Shown here piece by piece: positions 9,110 to 17,228 of a stretch of DNA of 64,000 nucleotides. The translations under genes were made by a program, and so were the position numbers. Source of the stretch: Enterococcus raffinosus (GTDB lineage Bacteria; Bacillota; Bacilli; Lactobacillales; Enterococcaceae); the NCBI RefSeq assembly GCF_018917525.1, contig NZ_JAHLOS010000001.1, positions 300,670-364,669 of the forward strand, in the 5' to 3' direction. Under the pieces are notes generated by a model. The model did no database searches. It worked only from the letters and a program-made list of their open reading frames with translations, and was not told the DNA's origin. Each line of letters starts with the position of its first letter. Within the stretch, counting starts at the first letter, position 1.

Positions 9110-10288
9110 GTGAAGAGATCACCTAAGCCAAAAAGTGCCAGACGGCAGATGATTAGCAAGATTTTCATGATTTTAGTCTTTTTGGTCGGGGTACTTGTGA
9201 TGATGTATCCATTTTATATCAACGCAGTCAATGACTTTATTGACCAAAAACGAATGGAAGAGGTTCAACGTCAAAACAAAGAGCAGAACAAGGAACAAGT
9301 GCGCAAGGCCAAAGAGCGGATGAAAAAACGTAATGAAGAGTTGAAAAAAAATGGCCTCGTGCCTAAAGCTCCAAAATTCACAAATAATAATGAACGAAAA
9401 ATCGTTAGTGATGAATATATCCGTGAACATTTGATAGGAGCCGTTAGTATCCCTGCGATCGAAATCACTTTGCCTCTATTCGATACGACCAATGAAAAGC
9501 TGTTGCAAGAAGGAGCAACTGTTTTGCAGGGAACCTCATTTCCGACTGGTGGGATTAATACGCACTCAGTGATTTCTGCACATAGTGGATTGCCTGAGAA
9601 AAAATTATTCACTGATTTAGAGGATGTGAAAATAGGTGAGGTTTTCGTTATCACGTTGTTCGAGGAAAAACTGGCTTATGAAGTGGATAAAATCGATATC
9701 GTTGAACCAAAGGATACATCTGTGATCAACATTGAACCTGGACGCGATATTGTGACGTTATTGACATGTACACCCTATATGATCAACAGTCATCGATTGT
9801 TAGTAACGGGCCATCGCGTGCCTTATACAGAAAAAATGGCAAAGGCGATCGAAAAGGCAGATGACTCGCGGAATTTGAAACAAATACTGATTTTGGTCGG
9901 TGTCGGACTTACCATTTTGATGTTGCTTTTTGGTATTTATCGTGCAATCCATGTCTATCTTTTGAGAAAACGACGATTCAATTTGAATCTTCTTCGTACA
10001 GATGCGTCAGGAAATGTGTTAGCTGGACGAGAATTTGCGATGTACACGAAAAATGGAAAACGACCGGTCCAAAGACAAGGAATCCCGCTAGTAACAGTGA
10101 CAGATGAAGCAGGTCGTGCTCGTTTTGAAAATATTCCAGGCGGTGTCTACTGCATCAAAGACAATGAGGGTGTTGGCTTCAATGTTGGAATCAAAAAGCT
10201 GCGGCAAGAGAAAATCAATCTTTACCTAACCAAGCAGCAGAAGGACTATATTTTCACTAAAAATAATGCGGTTCAGATCAAAAAATAA
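9110..10288 (+). CDS. Class C-like sortase with C-terminal SpaA/Cna-B-like domain (copy 2)
   Basis: Tandem paralogue of the preceding sortase, 392 residues, starting at GTG 9110 one base after the upstream stop, with AAGGTGAG as ribosome site; the two are translationally coupled. Same layout: membrane helix 15-35, charged region 44-80, catalytic His158 (SAHSGLP), Cys220 (TLLTCTP) and Arg229, membrane helix 257-277, tail domain about 293-355 with GNVLAGREFAMYT and TDEAGRARFENIPGGVYCI. Shared blocks such as GATVLQGTSFP and GLPEKKLFTDLE show common descent. Unlike copy 1, the region before the catalytic domain has no DP-aromatic lid, suggesting a different substrate or a housekeeping-type role. 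Confidence 0.87.
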   Translation: MKRSPKPKSARRQMISKIFMILVFLVGVLVMMYPFYINAVNDFIDQKRMEEVQRQNKEQNKEQVRKAKERMKKRNEELKKNGLVPKAPKFTNNNERKIVSDEYIREHLIGAVSIPAIEITLPLFDTTNEKLLQEGATVLQGTSFPTGGINTHSVISAHSGLPEKKLFTDLEDVKIGEVFVITLFEEKLAYEVDKIDIVEPKDTSVINIEPGRDIVTLLTCTPYMINSHRLLVTGHRVPYTEKMAKAIEKADDSRNLKQILILVGVGLTILMLLFGIYRAIHVYLLRKRRFNLNLLRTDASGNVLAGREFAMYTKNGKRPVQRQGIPLVTVTDEAGRARFENIPGGVYCIKDNEGVGFNVGIKKLRQEKINLYLTKQQKDYIFTKNNAVQIKK

Positions 10289-10318
10289 GGTCATTGCCAA
10301 GCGGCAATGACCTTTTCT
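10287..10318. terminator. Bidirectional terminator between sortase 2 and yjbH
   Basis: Perfect 12-bp stem AAGGTCATTGCC / GGCAATGACCTT with loop AAGC, overlapping the sortase stop codon. Confidence 0.88.
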
Positions 10319-10319
10319 A

Positions 10320-10967
10320 TTAAATTAGCGATAAATGATTGTCAATATCTGACTGTCTGATTGGTCTATCTTTACTTTGTGACTCTAAGAACGCGATTAA
10401 TGATTCCTTCGTGTTATATGTATCTAAAATATGGTGGATCGTATCACAGCCTTCGATCCTGATACCTGCGTCGCTATCGCTGCCGTAATTATAAATGACC
10501 GCTGACGGATGACAAGTGATCTGCATTTCATGGGCAATTTGCTGGTCTGTCAAAAAGGCTTCTTGGACAAAAGCCGAATGACGATCTTCTAAAAACATTT
10601 CTAGATCACCGCCAACTTTAGTGAACAGTTGGATCGCCATTTTTTTAGAATAAGGTTGTTTTTGTTCGCCAACCGTTTTTTGTAGCTCAACTAAAAAGTC
10701 GCGTCCACGCTTTTTACCTTGAAGGTGGGCAGCTTTAACGTCCAGCGCAGCAGAGTGGATCTCTTGAGAAAGTTCGGTTCGCAATTGGATGTCTTTTTCA
10801 GAGGCGCCGATGCGCTGCATGAATTCTGAGACCGTTTTTAAATTCATGATAGGAATCAAACGTAATTGAATTTTCATATCATATTCGTTAATTAAGCTGA
10901 TAATCCGCCGTTCGATCGATAAGCATTTCTTCCCAATTGGATTAACAAATAAATAAATCTCGATCAC
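10320..10967 (-). CDS. spxH: YjbH/SpxH, ClpXP adaptor for Spx (DsbA-like fold)
   Basis: Adaptor that presents Spx to ClpXP for degradation. 215 residues with a DsbA/FrnE thioredoxin-like start (IEIYLFVNPIGKKC). Only the second cysteine position of the usual CxxC remains (Cys14), so oxidoreductase activity is doubtful. The family call rests on this N-terminus, on the FLTDQQIAHEMQI and HPSAVIYNY regions, and on its position next to the CYTH gene as in Bacillus. The start is ATG 10967; its first base overlaps the last base of the upstream CYTH gene stop, implying coupling. Its target Spx is encoded in the same conserved cluster. Confidence 0.82.
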   Translation of the reverse strand: MIEIYLFVNPIGKKCLSIERRIISLINEYDMKIQLRLIPIMNLKTVSEFMQRIGASEKDIQLRTELSQEIHSAALDVKAAHLQGKKRGRDFLVELQKTVGEQKQPYSKKMAIQLFTKVGGDLEMFLEDRHSAFVQEAFLTDQQIAHEMQITCHPSAVIYNYGSDSDAGIRIEGCDTIHHILDTYNTKESLIAFLESQSKDRPIRQSDIDNHLSLI

Positions 10968-11572
10968 TAGATCCCCTCCGTTTCTAAATTTTTTTCTTGC
11001 TGAGCATTCACAGCTCGAGCAATTTTATTTTGTGTTTTGCGATAAGGAAGTTCAAATTTGTTAAGCAGCTGTTTAAAATCAGCCTCATTAAAACTAGAAT
11101 CAGGCACTTCTAATTCTAATTCAAAATCATGATGGTCACTATACCAACTTTCATCTAATGCCAGTTTTCCTTCAGGAATCGTGAACTCCGCTCGCCTTGT
11201 GATTAGTTTCCCAATTAGGTGCAAGTTTTTTAATGAGATAGTAAATGTTTGCAATCGATCCAAAATCTCGGTTGCTTGTGGGACAAACTGCTCTTTATTG
11301 ACGGCTTGATCAACTTCTTCCAGCGATAAAACGTCGGTAATTTCTAGTAATCCGATTGTTTGTGGAACTTTCAAAGTGGCTTCAGCTTTATCAGCGAAGC
11401 GTCGAATTCTCAAACCCATGCCGTGCTGTTTTAATTGAAAATCAGCAGTATCAAAATAGAGATTCGTTTGCATGACAAATTGTTCATCCGTAACATCATA
11501 GTAACGTAACAATTTTTCATAGTCACCTTGTGTCAACATACTCTTGAATTCGATTTCAATTTCTTTGCTCAC
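10967..11572 (-). CDS. CYTH-domain triphosphate tunnel metalloenzyme (YjbK-like)
   Basis: CYTH family, 201 residues. The diagnostic ExExK motif is EIEIEFK at residues 4-10, followed by LYFDTADFQLKQHGMGLRIR, where alternating charged residues line the tunnel that binds triphosphates and divalent metal. Likely an inorganic triphosphatase or related enzyme; the exact substrate of YjbK-type proteins is uncertain. It forms an operon with yjbH on the minus strand, divergent from relQ. The pairing of YjbK with the small alarmone synthetase is conserved in Firmicutes. Confidence 0.88.
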   Translation of the reverse strand: MSKEIEIEFKSMLTQGDYEKLLRYYDVTDEQFVMQTNLYFDTADFQLKQHGMGLRIRRFADKAEATLKVPQTIGLLEITDVLSLEEVDQAVNKEQFVPQATEILDRLQTFTISLKNLHLIGKLITRRAEFTIPEGKLALDESWYSDHHDFELELEVPDSSFNEADFKQLLNKFELPYRKTQNKIARAVNAQQEKNLETEGI

Positions 11573-11776
11573 TTTTATTTTACCTCTGATCTTAAAAAAT
11601 TCCTATTATAATTCATCCTCACATAGAATAACCTGAATAGTCAAACAATTAGAACTAATTCCATGAAAATGTTAGTATTTTGTAATATTCAGCAACGGAG
11701 AAAAATGTGACAATTTTTTCTATTGAAGGTTTATGATAAGATAAGTAGGAACGGAAAAAGAAGCGGGGGATTTGCG

Positions 11777-12442
11777 ATGGAAAGAGATTGGGAGACATTT
11801 CTTGCGCCCTATGAATTGGCAGTAGCTGAATTAAAAATAAAATTACGCGGATTACGCAAACAATATCGTACGAGCGGGGATCATGTACCGATCGAATTTG
11901 TGACGGGGCGAGTGAAGCCGGTAGAAAGTATTCTTAACAAGGCGGAGTTGCGAGGAATTCCGCTAAATCGTTTGGAAGAAGAGATGTCTGACATGGCGGG
12001 GATGCGCATCATGTGCCAGTTTGTGGAGGATATCCCATTAGTAGTAGATATTTTACGACGTCGAAATGACATGAAGATTATCCAAGAGCGGGATTATATC
12101 ACGAATCGGAAAGCTAGCGGATATCGTTCTTATCATTTGGTAATCGAGTATCCGGTTCAGATGTTGGAAGGCGAAAAGAAGTTACTTGCTGAGATTCAAA
12201 TCAGAACCCTATCAATGAACTTTTGGGCAACCATTGAACATTCAATGAATTATAAATACAAGGGACAAATACCAGAAGATATTCAGAAACGATTATTTCG
12301 TGCGGCGGAAGCGGCTTATCAATTAGACGAAGAAATGTCTAGTATTCGAGGCGAGATTCAAGAAGCGCAGCATGTATTTAATCGTAAGGAACAGAAGAAG
12401 GAAGTGGGAAAGCATGGGGTTAAAGATCGGAATCATCCATAA
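11777..12442 (+). CDS. relQ: RelQ, small alarmone synthetase
   Basis: Makes (p)ppGpp from ATP and GDP/GTP, without a hydrolase domain. 221 residues, as usual for RelQ. Synthetase signatures: EFVTGRVKPVESILNKAE, DMAGMRIMCQF, RKASGYRSYHLVIEYP and EIQIRTLSMNFWATIEHSMNYKY. ATG 11777 has GGGGGA 6 nt upstream; an upstream in-frame TTG at 11723 lacks a ribosome site. It overlaps nadK by 29 bp, and rluD follows closely, forming an operon relQ-nadK-rluD. In enterococci RelQ is one of two alarmone synthetases and supports basal ppGpp levels. Confidence 0.93.
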   Translation: MERDWETFLAPYELAVAELKIKLRGLRKQYRTSGDHVPIEFVTGRVKPVESILNKAELRGIPLNRLEEEMSDMAGMRIMCQFVEDIPLVVDILRRRNDMKIIQERDYITNRKASGYRSYHLVIEYPVQMLEGEKKLLAEIQIRTLSMNFWATIEHSMNYKYKGQIPEDIQKRLFRAAEAAYQLDEEMSSIRGEIQEAQHVFNRKEQKKEVGKHGVKDRNHP

Positions 12443-13217
12443 TCAAGAAGAAAAATCGATTCGAGTGTTGCAGCGCCTACGCGGCTTGTTGGCAGATAAG
12501 GATGATTTAGAGATCGTGGATCGTGATCCAGAATTGGTGATAACGATTGGCGGTGATGGCACCCTGTTGTCGGCTTTTCATCGATACAATCATCGTTTGG
12601 ATGAAGTCCGCTTTTTAGGAGTTCATACAGGGCATTTAGGATTTTATACGGATTGGCGAGATTATGAGCTGCCTGAGTTAGTTAATAGTTTGAGTTGCGA
12701 ACAAGGAAAGAGTGTCAGTTATCCACTACTGGACGTTCTTTTAACGACAACAGAAGGGGAACAAAAACATTTTTTGGCGCTAAATGAATCGACTATTCGT
12801 AAAGGAAGTCGCACGATGGTGGCAGATGTTTATATAAAAGAAGAATTATTCGAGCGTTTTCGAGGCGATGGATTAGCAATTTCCACACCGACTGGTTCAA
12901 CGGCCTATAATAAAAGTGTCGGTGGTGCGGTAGTTCATCCTAGTATCAATGCGATGCAGCTAGCAGAAATTGCTTCATTGAATAATCGTGTTTTCCGAAC
13001 ATTAGGCTCACCAAGCATCATTGGCTCGCATGAATGGATCGATGTCCGCCTGAAAGGTAATGAACAGCATTTGATCACAATCGATCAGCTAGATATCAAT
13101 CGTAAAGGTATTGCATCAATCAAATATAAAATCGCCGAAGAACGGATTCATTTTGCTTCCTATCGGCATATGCATTTTTGGCATCGAGTGAAGGATGCCT
13201 TTATTCGAGAGGATTAA
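12414..13217 (+). CDS. nadK: NAD kinase
   Basis: Phosphorylates NAD to NADP. 267 residues. Key motifs are TIGGDGTLLSAF (GGDG phosphate-binding loop, near residue 45) and STPTGSTAYNKSVGG (about 150), both diagnostic. ATG 12414 fits the family start MGLKIGII; the frame runs further upstream inside relQ without a better start. The ribosome site AGAAGGAAG lies within relQ, so translation is likely coupled. Confidence 0.95.
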   Translation: MGLKIGIIHNQEEKSIRVLQRLRGLLADKDDLEIVDRDPELVITIGGDGTLLSAFHRYNHRLDEVRFLGVHTGHLGFYTDWRDYELPELVNSLSCEQGKSVSYPLLDVLLTTTEGEQKHFLALNESTIRKGSRTMVADVYIKEELFERFRGDGLAISTPTGSTAYNKSVGGAVVHPSINAMQLAEIASLNNRVFRTLGSPSIIGSHEWIDVRLKGNEQHLITIDQLDINRKGIASIKYKIAEERIHFASYRHMHFWHRVKDAFIRED

Positions 13218-13221
13218 TTTT

Positions 13222-14115
13222 GTGGAATTCAAATGGACTTATCAAGAACCGACTGAATCGCTTGTGCGCAGCTTCTTAAAACGTCAAGGGATCTCAAAAA
13301 AATTATTAGCCAAAATTAAGTTTCAGGGTGGAAAAATTTTAGTAAATGAGACAGAACAAAACGTCTTGTTTTCTTTAAAAACCCATGATATTGTAACTGT
13401 TGTGATTCCAGACGAGGAAGCGCATGAAACATTATTGGCAGACGATGTGCCAATAGAAATTATTTTTGAAGATGAGCATTTGCTAGTTGTAAATAAACCA
13501 GCAGGAATTGCATCGATTCCAGCGCAGTATCATCCTCGAGGGACAATGGCCAACCGAGTCAAAGCTTATTATGTGGCTCAAGGCTACGCTGATCAAGTAG
13601 TGCATGTCGTTACCCGCTTAGATCGTGATACATCCGGCTTGATGCTTTTCGCCAAGCATGGATTTGCACATGCTAAGCTAGACCAAAGCCTGCAGCAAAA
13701 GGAATTTGTCAAAAAATATCAAGCGTTGGTCTCAGGTGACGTAGATGCTCTAGAAAAACATGGAAATATTTCTTTGCCAATCGGTCGTGATTTATCTTCT
13801 TTATTGAAGAGACAAGTGATCGAAACTGGACAAAAAGCGGAAACAGAATACTGGCTGAAAAAAAGAAATCGGCAGTGTGCACTAGTGGATGTTCAATTAC
13901 ATACAGGACGTACGCATCAAATTCGGGTACATTTTTCAGCGATTGGTTGTCCTTTGTTGGGGGATGAGTTATATGACGGTGCGATGGATCAAGGAATTGA
14001 TCGTCAAGCCCTCCATTGCTACTCTTTAACGTTTCCTCACCCTTTCAAAAGAGAACAGCTTTCTTTTGCGCTGCCATTAACCGAGGACATGGCGAAAATA
14101 GCCAAAACGATTTAG
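13222..14115 (+). CDS. RluD-type pseudouridine synthase
   Basis: Probable 23S rRNA or tRNA pseudouridine synthase of the RluA/RluD group, 297 residues. The S4-like RNA-binding start (SFLKRQGISKKLLAKIKFQGG) precedes the catalytic domain. Catalytic aspartate is in HVVTRLDRDTSGLML, and LHTGRTHQIRVHF is the conserved second motif. GTG 13222 is preferred because GAGAGGA lies at 13209-13215; ATG 13195 overlaps nadK. It corresponds to Bacillus yjbO and closes the operon. The exact target uridine is not known. Confidence 0.9.
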   Translation: MEFKWTYQEPTESLVRSFLKRQGISKKLLAKIKFQGGKILVNETEQNVLFSLKTHDIVTVVIPDEEAHETLLADDVPIEIIFEDEHLLVVNKPAGIASIPAQYHPRGTMANRVKAYYVAQGYADQVVHVVTRLDRDTSGLMLFAKHGFAHAKLDQSLQQKEFVKKYQALVSGDVDALEKHGNISLPIGRDLSSLLKRQVIETGQKAETEYWLKKRNRQCALVDVQLHTGRTHQIRVHFSAIGCPLLGDELYDGAMDQGIDRQALHCYSLTFPHPFKREQLSFALPLTEDMAKIAKTI

Positions 14116-14577
14116 TATAGAAGCAACTATTAAAACAAGATAGGTTATGTATGCGTGAAAAAAAGTAGTAATATAGTACAAGCAGTCTAGTAGAATGGTA
14201 TCCGAAACGAGAATTGAACTATTATTTTCTATAATAAAAATAATTCATTAAAAACGAGGTAGGTTGCCAGTTCTGCTTTAAGCAGTAATTAGCCTATGAG
14301 TAAAAAACAAGAATAAAAGTAATATTAAAGTACAAGCAGTTTAGCAGAATGGTATCCGGGACGAAAATGGAACTAATTTTTCGATGGAAAAAATAATTCC
14401 TAAATATGAGCGAGGTTGCCAGTTCTACTTTAAGCAGTAATTAACGTATGAGTAAAAAAACAAAAAGTAAAAGTAGTAATACAATACAAGCAGTCTAGTA
14501 GAATGGTATCCGGGACGAAAATAGAACTAATTTTTCTGTGGAAAAATTAATTCCTAAATATGAGCGAGGTGAGATTG
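14116..14577. repeat. Array of 154-bp palindromic repeats before mgtE
   Basis: Two full units (14177-14330 and 14331-14484) and a third truncated one (14485-14577), with exact 154-bp spacing. Each unit starts TACAAGCAGT, carries AGYAGAATGG, then an AT hairpin (for example AATTTTTC-tgtg-GAAAAATT in unit 3), then GAGGTTGCCAGTTCTRCT. The 3' end of one unit pairs with the 5' end of the next: TTCTGCT (14271-14277) with AGCAGAA (14343-14349), and TTCTACT (14423-14429) with AGTAGAA (14497-14503), extended by CCA/TGG with one bulged G. Unit 3 ends where its GAGGT becomes the mgtE ribosome site. The structure resembles EFAR repeats of E. faecalis. Confidence 0.8.
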
Positions 14578-15948
14578 ATGGATGAAAACCAAGAAGAATT
14601 AGAAGTGCATTTCCAACAATTACGGGAGGAGCTGGATCAGAATAATCTGCAGGCTTTTCGGGATCATTTTCTGGAAATGCATTTTTATGATCAGGGGCAA
14701 TTTTATCAATCTCTAAGTGAAGAAGAACGTCAGCTCGTTTATTCTTATTTGTCACCAAAAGAATTAGCGGATATGTTTGATGTCATTGAAGAAGACGATG
14801 AGCATGTGGATGAATATCTAAATGAGATGCGTCCCCAATATGCCGCAGATATGCTATCTGAAATGTATACCGATAACGCGGTGGATTTGCTGAATGAGTT
14901 AGATAAGAAAACAGTAGCGAAGTATTTAAGCTTAATGGATTCTGAGCATGCGAATGAGATTCGCGATCTTCTCCACTATGAAGATGATACAGCCGGATCA
15001 TTGATGACGACTGAATTTGTCTCAATTGTTGCAAATCAGACGATGCGATCAGCAATGTATGTTTTGAAAAAAGAAGCCCAAATTGCTGAGACAATCTATT
15101 ATACTTATGTAGTAAACGATGATAATCAACTGGTTGGTGTAATTTCGTTGCGTGATTTGATTGTAAACGAAGATGATACGATGGTTTCGGATGTTATGAG
15201 CGAGCGGGTAATTTCTGTTCATGTCGGGGATGACCAAGAAGATGTCGCTCAAACATTTCGTGACTACGACTTTCTTGCTTTACCGGTAACGGACTACGAG
15301 GATCATTTATTGGGAATCGTGACGGTTGATGATATCATTGATGTAATCGATGACGAGGCAGCCAGTGATTACTCTGGTTTGGCCGGGGTCAATGTTGAAG
15401 AAGTGGATGAAAATCCTGTTAAGGCAGCTTCTAGAAGGTTGCCATGGCTGATTACCCTGCTATTTCTCGGAATGACGACGGCGACACTAATTAATCACTA
15501 TGAAGCGCTGGTTAGTAAAGCAAGTATTTTGGCGGTATTCATTTCCCTGATTACTGGGACAGCGGGAAATGCTGGGACGCAATCACTGGCGGTTGCAGTC
15601 CGGCGTTTGGCGATATCTGATGATAACGAGAAGAATTTCGGAAAATTAGTAGTGGGTGAAATTCTTACGGGATTAGTAACGGGATTAGTAACCGGTGTGA
15701 CGATCTTTATTATTGTCGGGATTTGGAAGCACAATTTTATTTTAGGTTTCGTAATTGGAACTGCGATGATGGCCGCTATAACAGTGGCGACCTTAGCCGG
15801 CAGCTGGATTCCAATGATAATGGAAAAATTAGGCTTTGATCCAGCCGTTGCCAGTGGTCCGTTTATTACCACCTTGAGTGATTTGACTAGTGTGTTGATT
15901 TATTTTAATATAGCCAGTCTCTTTATGGAGCGATTTATTGGACATTGA
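14578..15948 (+). CDS. mgtE: MgtE-family magnesium transporter
   Basis: Magnesium channel of the inner membrane, 456 residues. The N-terminal superhelical MgtE_N domain (about 1-130) is followed by two CBS domains (about 130-255) that sense cytosolic magnesium, a connecting helix, and five membrane helices (about 285-455). Pore-region signature GTAGNAGTQSLAVAVR. ATG 14578 follows GAGGTGAG at 14566-14573; the in-frame ATG 14560 lies upstream of that site. The leader is built of palindromic repeats, the last of which supplies the ribosome site, so the initiation region could be controlled by RNA folding. No M-box was recognised. Confidence 0.93.
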   Translation: MDENQEELEVHFQQLREELDQNNLQAFRDHFLEMHFYDQGQFYQSLSEEERQLVYSYLSPKELADMFDVIEEDDEHVDEYLNEMRPQYAADMLSEMYTDNAVDLLNELDKKTVAKYLSLMDSEHANEIRDLLHYEDDTAGSLMTTEFVSIVANQTMRSAMYVLKKEAQIAETIYYTYVVNDDNQLVGVISLRDLIVNEDDTMVSDVMSERVISVHVGDDQEDVAQTFRDYDFLALPVTDYEDHLLGIVTVDDIIDVIDDEAASDYSGLAGVNVEEVDENPVKAASRRLPWLITLLFLGMTTATLINHYEALVSKASILAVFISLITGTAGNAGTQSLAVAVRRLAISDDNEKNFGKLVVGEILTGLVTGLVTGVTIFIIVGIWKHNFILGFVIGTAMMAAITVATLAGSWIPMIMEKLGFDPAVASGPFITTLSDLTSVLIYFNIASLFMERFIGH

Positions 15949-15989
15949 TTGATTAGTAAAAGACATATGCTGAAAGTAGTGAGAAAATT

Positions 15990-16436
15990 TTGAAAAAAGC
16001 TTATGCCATTGTTATCCGGAATGGATTGATTTTGTTAGTCCGCCGACAGGGTATGCCTGTTTGGGATCTGCCAGGAGGCGAACTTCTGCCCAATGAGAAT
16101 GAACGGGAAGGAATCCAGCGCTTAGTTAAAGAGCAGCTTTCTTTTGATAGTACTATTGACGATTTAATTGGAATTTATACAAAAGAATATCATGATGAAA
16201 TTATTTACGTTTATAAAGTACAAGAAAAAGTTTCGCAAAGTAAAATGGAATCACAGGATTATGTGGCCTTCAATTTCTTTGATCTTCAAAATTTGCCACT
16301 AAACATTTTCCCGGATCGCCATCGCCAGATCAAAGATTATAAGACGGGGCGCTATCCAGTACGCTTGCGTTTTAAAGAAAATCGCTGGCTTATTCGAATT
16401 GAAAAATTTATTAAGGAACGAAAAAAAGAGAAGTGA
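15990..16436 (+). CDS. Nudix-fold protein with degenerate Nudix box
   Basis: 148 residues with a Nudix-like start (KKAYAIVIRNGLILLVRRQGMPVWDLPGGELLP). The expected box GX5EX7REUXEEXGU is partly lost: G and first E are kept, but the RE pair reads RL and the EE pair reads EQ. Catalytic metal binding is therefore doubtful, and it may be a non-enzymatic or altered Nudix protein. TTG at 15990 is the likely start, with a weak AGTGAG site. It follows mgtE by 41 bp and may be co-transcribed. It converges on cutC at a shared terminator. Confidence 0.75.
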   Translation: MKKAYAIVIRNGLILLVRRQGMPVWDLPGGELLPNENEREGIQRLVKEQLSFDSTIDDLIGIYTKEYHDEIIYVYKVQEKVSQSKMESQDYVAFNFFDLQNLPLNIFPDRHRQIKDYKTGRYPVRLRFKENRWLIRIEKFIKERKKEK

Positions 16437-16463
16437 CTCAAAAATGAGCCGCTTCTCTTTTAA
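16423..16463. terminator. Bidirectional terminator between Nudix gene and cutC
   Basis: Long imperfect stem AAAAGAGAAG...CTTCTCTTTT with inner CTCA/TGAG and an AAAA loop. The Nudix stop codon lies in the stem. Confidence 0.85.
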
Positions 16464-17095
16464 ATTGATACGATTTTAGTCCCGTGAAGTTCATTTACTC
16501 CTAGCGTTTTAGCAATTCTTTCTGCATTTTCTGCGTTGATACCACCGCCAGGTAAAATAATAATTCGTCCAGCCGCGTAATCAACTAATTCTTTTAGATG
16601 TGGCAGATTTTCTTCAATGGAAGACGTTAATGGACCGCCGTGGGTCAGAATACGATCAATACCCAAGCGTGAAAACCAATCGATGGTCTTAAACTGTTCA
16701 TCTTTTGAAAGCTCATCAAAAGCCATATGGAAAGTCGTTAATACCCCTTCACTATTGCCTAACAGCATTTCCAATGCTTCCTCATCCACTTCATTATCGT
16801 CTGTAAGACAGCCGAAAACAACGCCATCAGTCCCAGCATTCTTTGCATGAATCAAATCGTTTTCCATGATTTTCAATTCAATATCATTATAGACAAAATT
16901 CCCGCCGCGAGGACGAATCATAGTCATGACAGGTACATGCTTTTCCCCAGCATAAGCCAAGACTTCTTCGATTACTCCCATACTTGGAGTCGTCCCGCCG
17001 ACTGCTAAGTTATCACATAGCTCGATACGTCCGGCCCCAGCTTGGATAGCTTTAGGAATGTCGGTATAATTTTCAGCGCAAAATTCTTTAATCAT
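16460..17095 (-). CDS. cutC: CutC-family protein
   Basis: TIM-barrel protein of the CutC family, linked to copper tolerance in E. faecalis. 211 residues, full size. Conserved features include KEFCAENYTDI at the start, RIELCDNLAVGGTTPS, MIRPRGGNF, HMAFDEL, and a C-terminal LPGGGINAEN phosphate-binding-like loop. ATG 17095 is used because GGAGGA lies just upstream and the more distal TTG at 17110 is part of that site. It is transcribed alone, convergent with the Nudix gene. The biochemical activity of CutC proteins remains debated. Confidence 0.9.
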   Translation of the reverse strand: MIKEFCAENYTDIPKAIQAGAGRIELCDNLAVGGTTPSMGVIEEVLAYAGEKHVPVMTMIRPRGGNFVYNDIELKIMENDLIHAKNAGTDGVVFGCLTDDNEVDEEALEMLLGNSEGVLTTFHMAFDELSKDEQFKTIDWFSRLGIDRILTHGGPLTSSIEENLPHLKELVDYAAGRIIILPGGGINAENAERIAKTLGVNELHGTKIVSI

Positions 17096-17228
17096 GATTG
17101 TATCCTCCAAATTTAGCTAATTTATTTTTTTAAAAGATGATACTTACGACGTATAGTTTAGCATATCTTGACGATAGTAGGAATAGATGAACTATGCTAT
17201 GATAGGATAGCGAAAAGGGAGTGAAAAG

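Noticed and set aside
9271..9654. 127-residue minus-strand ORF inside the second sortase
   Set aside because: It is antisense to a well-supported gene, has no ribosome site, and its composition mirrors the opposite strand.
14177..14577. Regularly spaced repeats taken as a CRISPR array
   Set aside because: Units are 154 bp with diverged palindromes, no 20-40 bp identical repeats with unique spacers, and no cas genes.
14116..14577. M-box magnesium riboswitch before mgtE
   Set aside because: The sequence lacks M-box core elements, and the same repeat family occurs before the unrelated trmL.
15498..15872. 124-residue minus-strand ORF inside mgtE
   Set aside because: Shadow of the MgtE membrane region; hydrophobic helices give open antisense frames.
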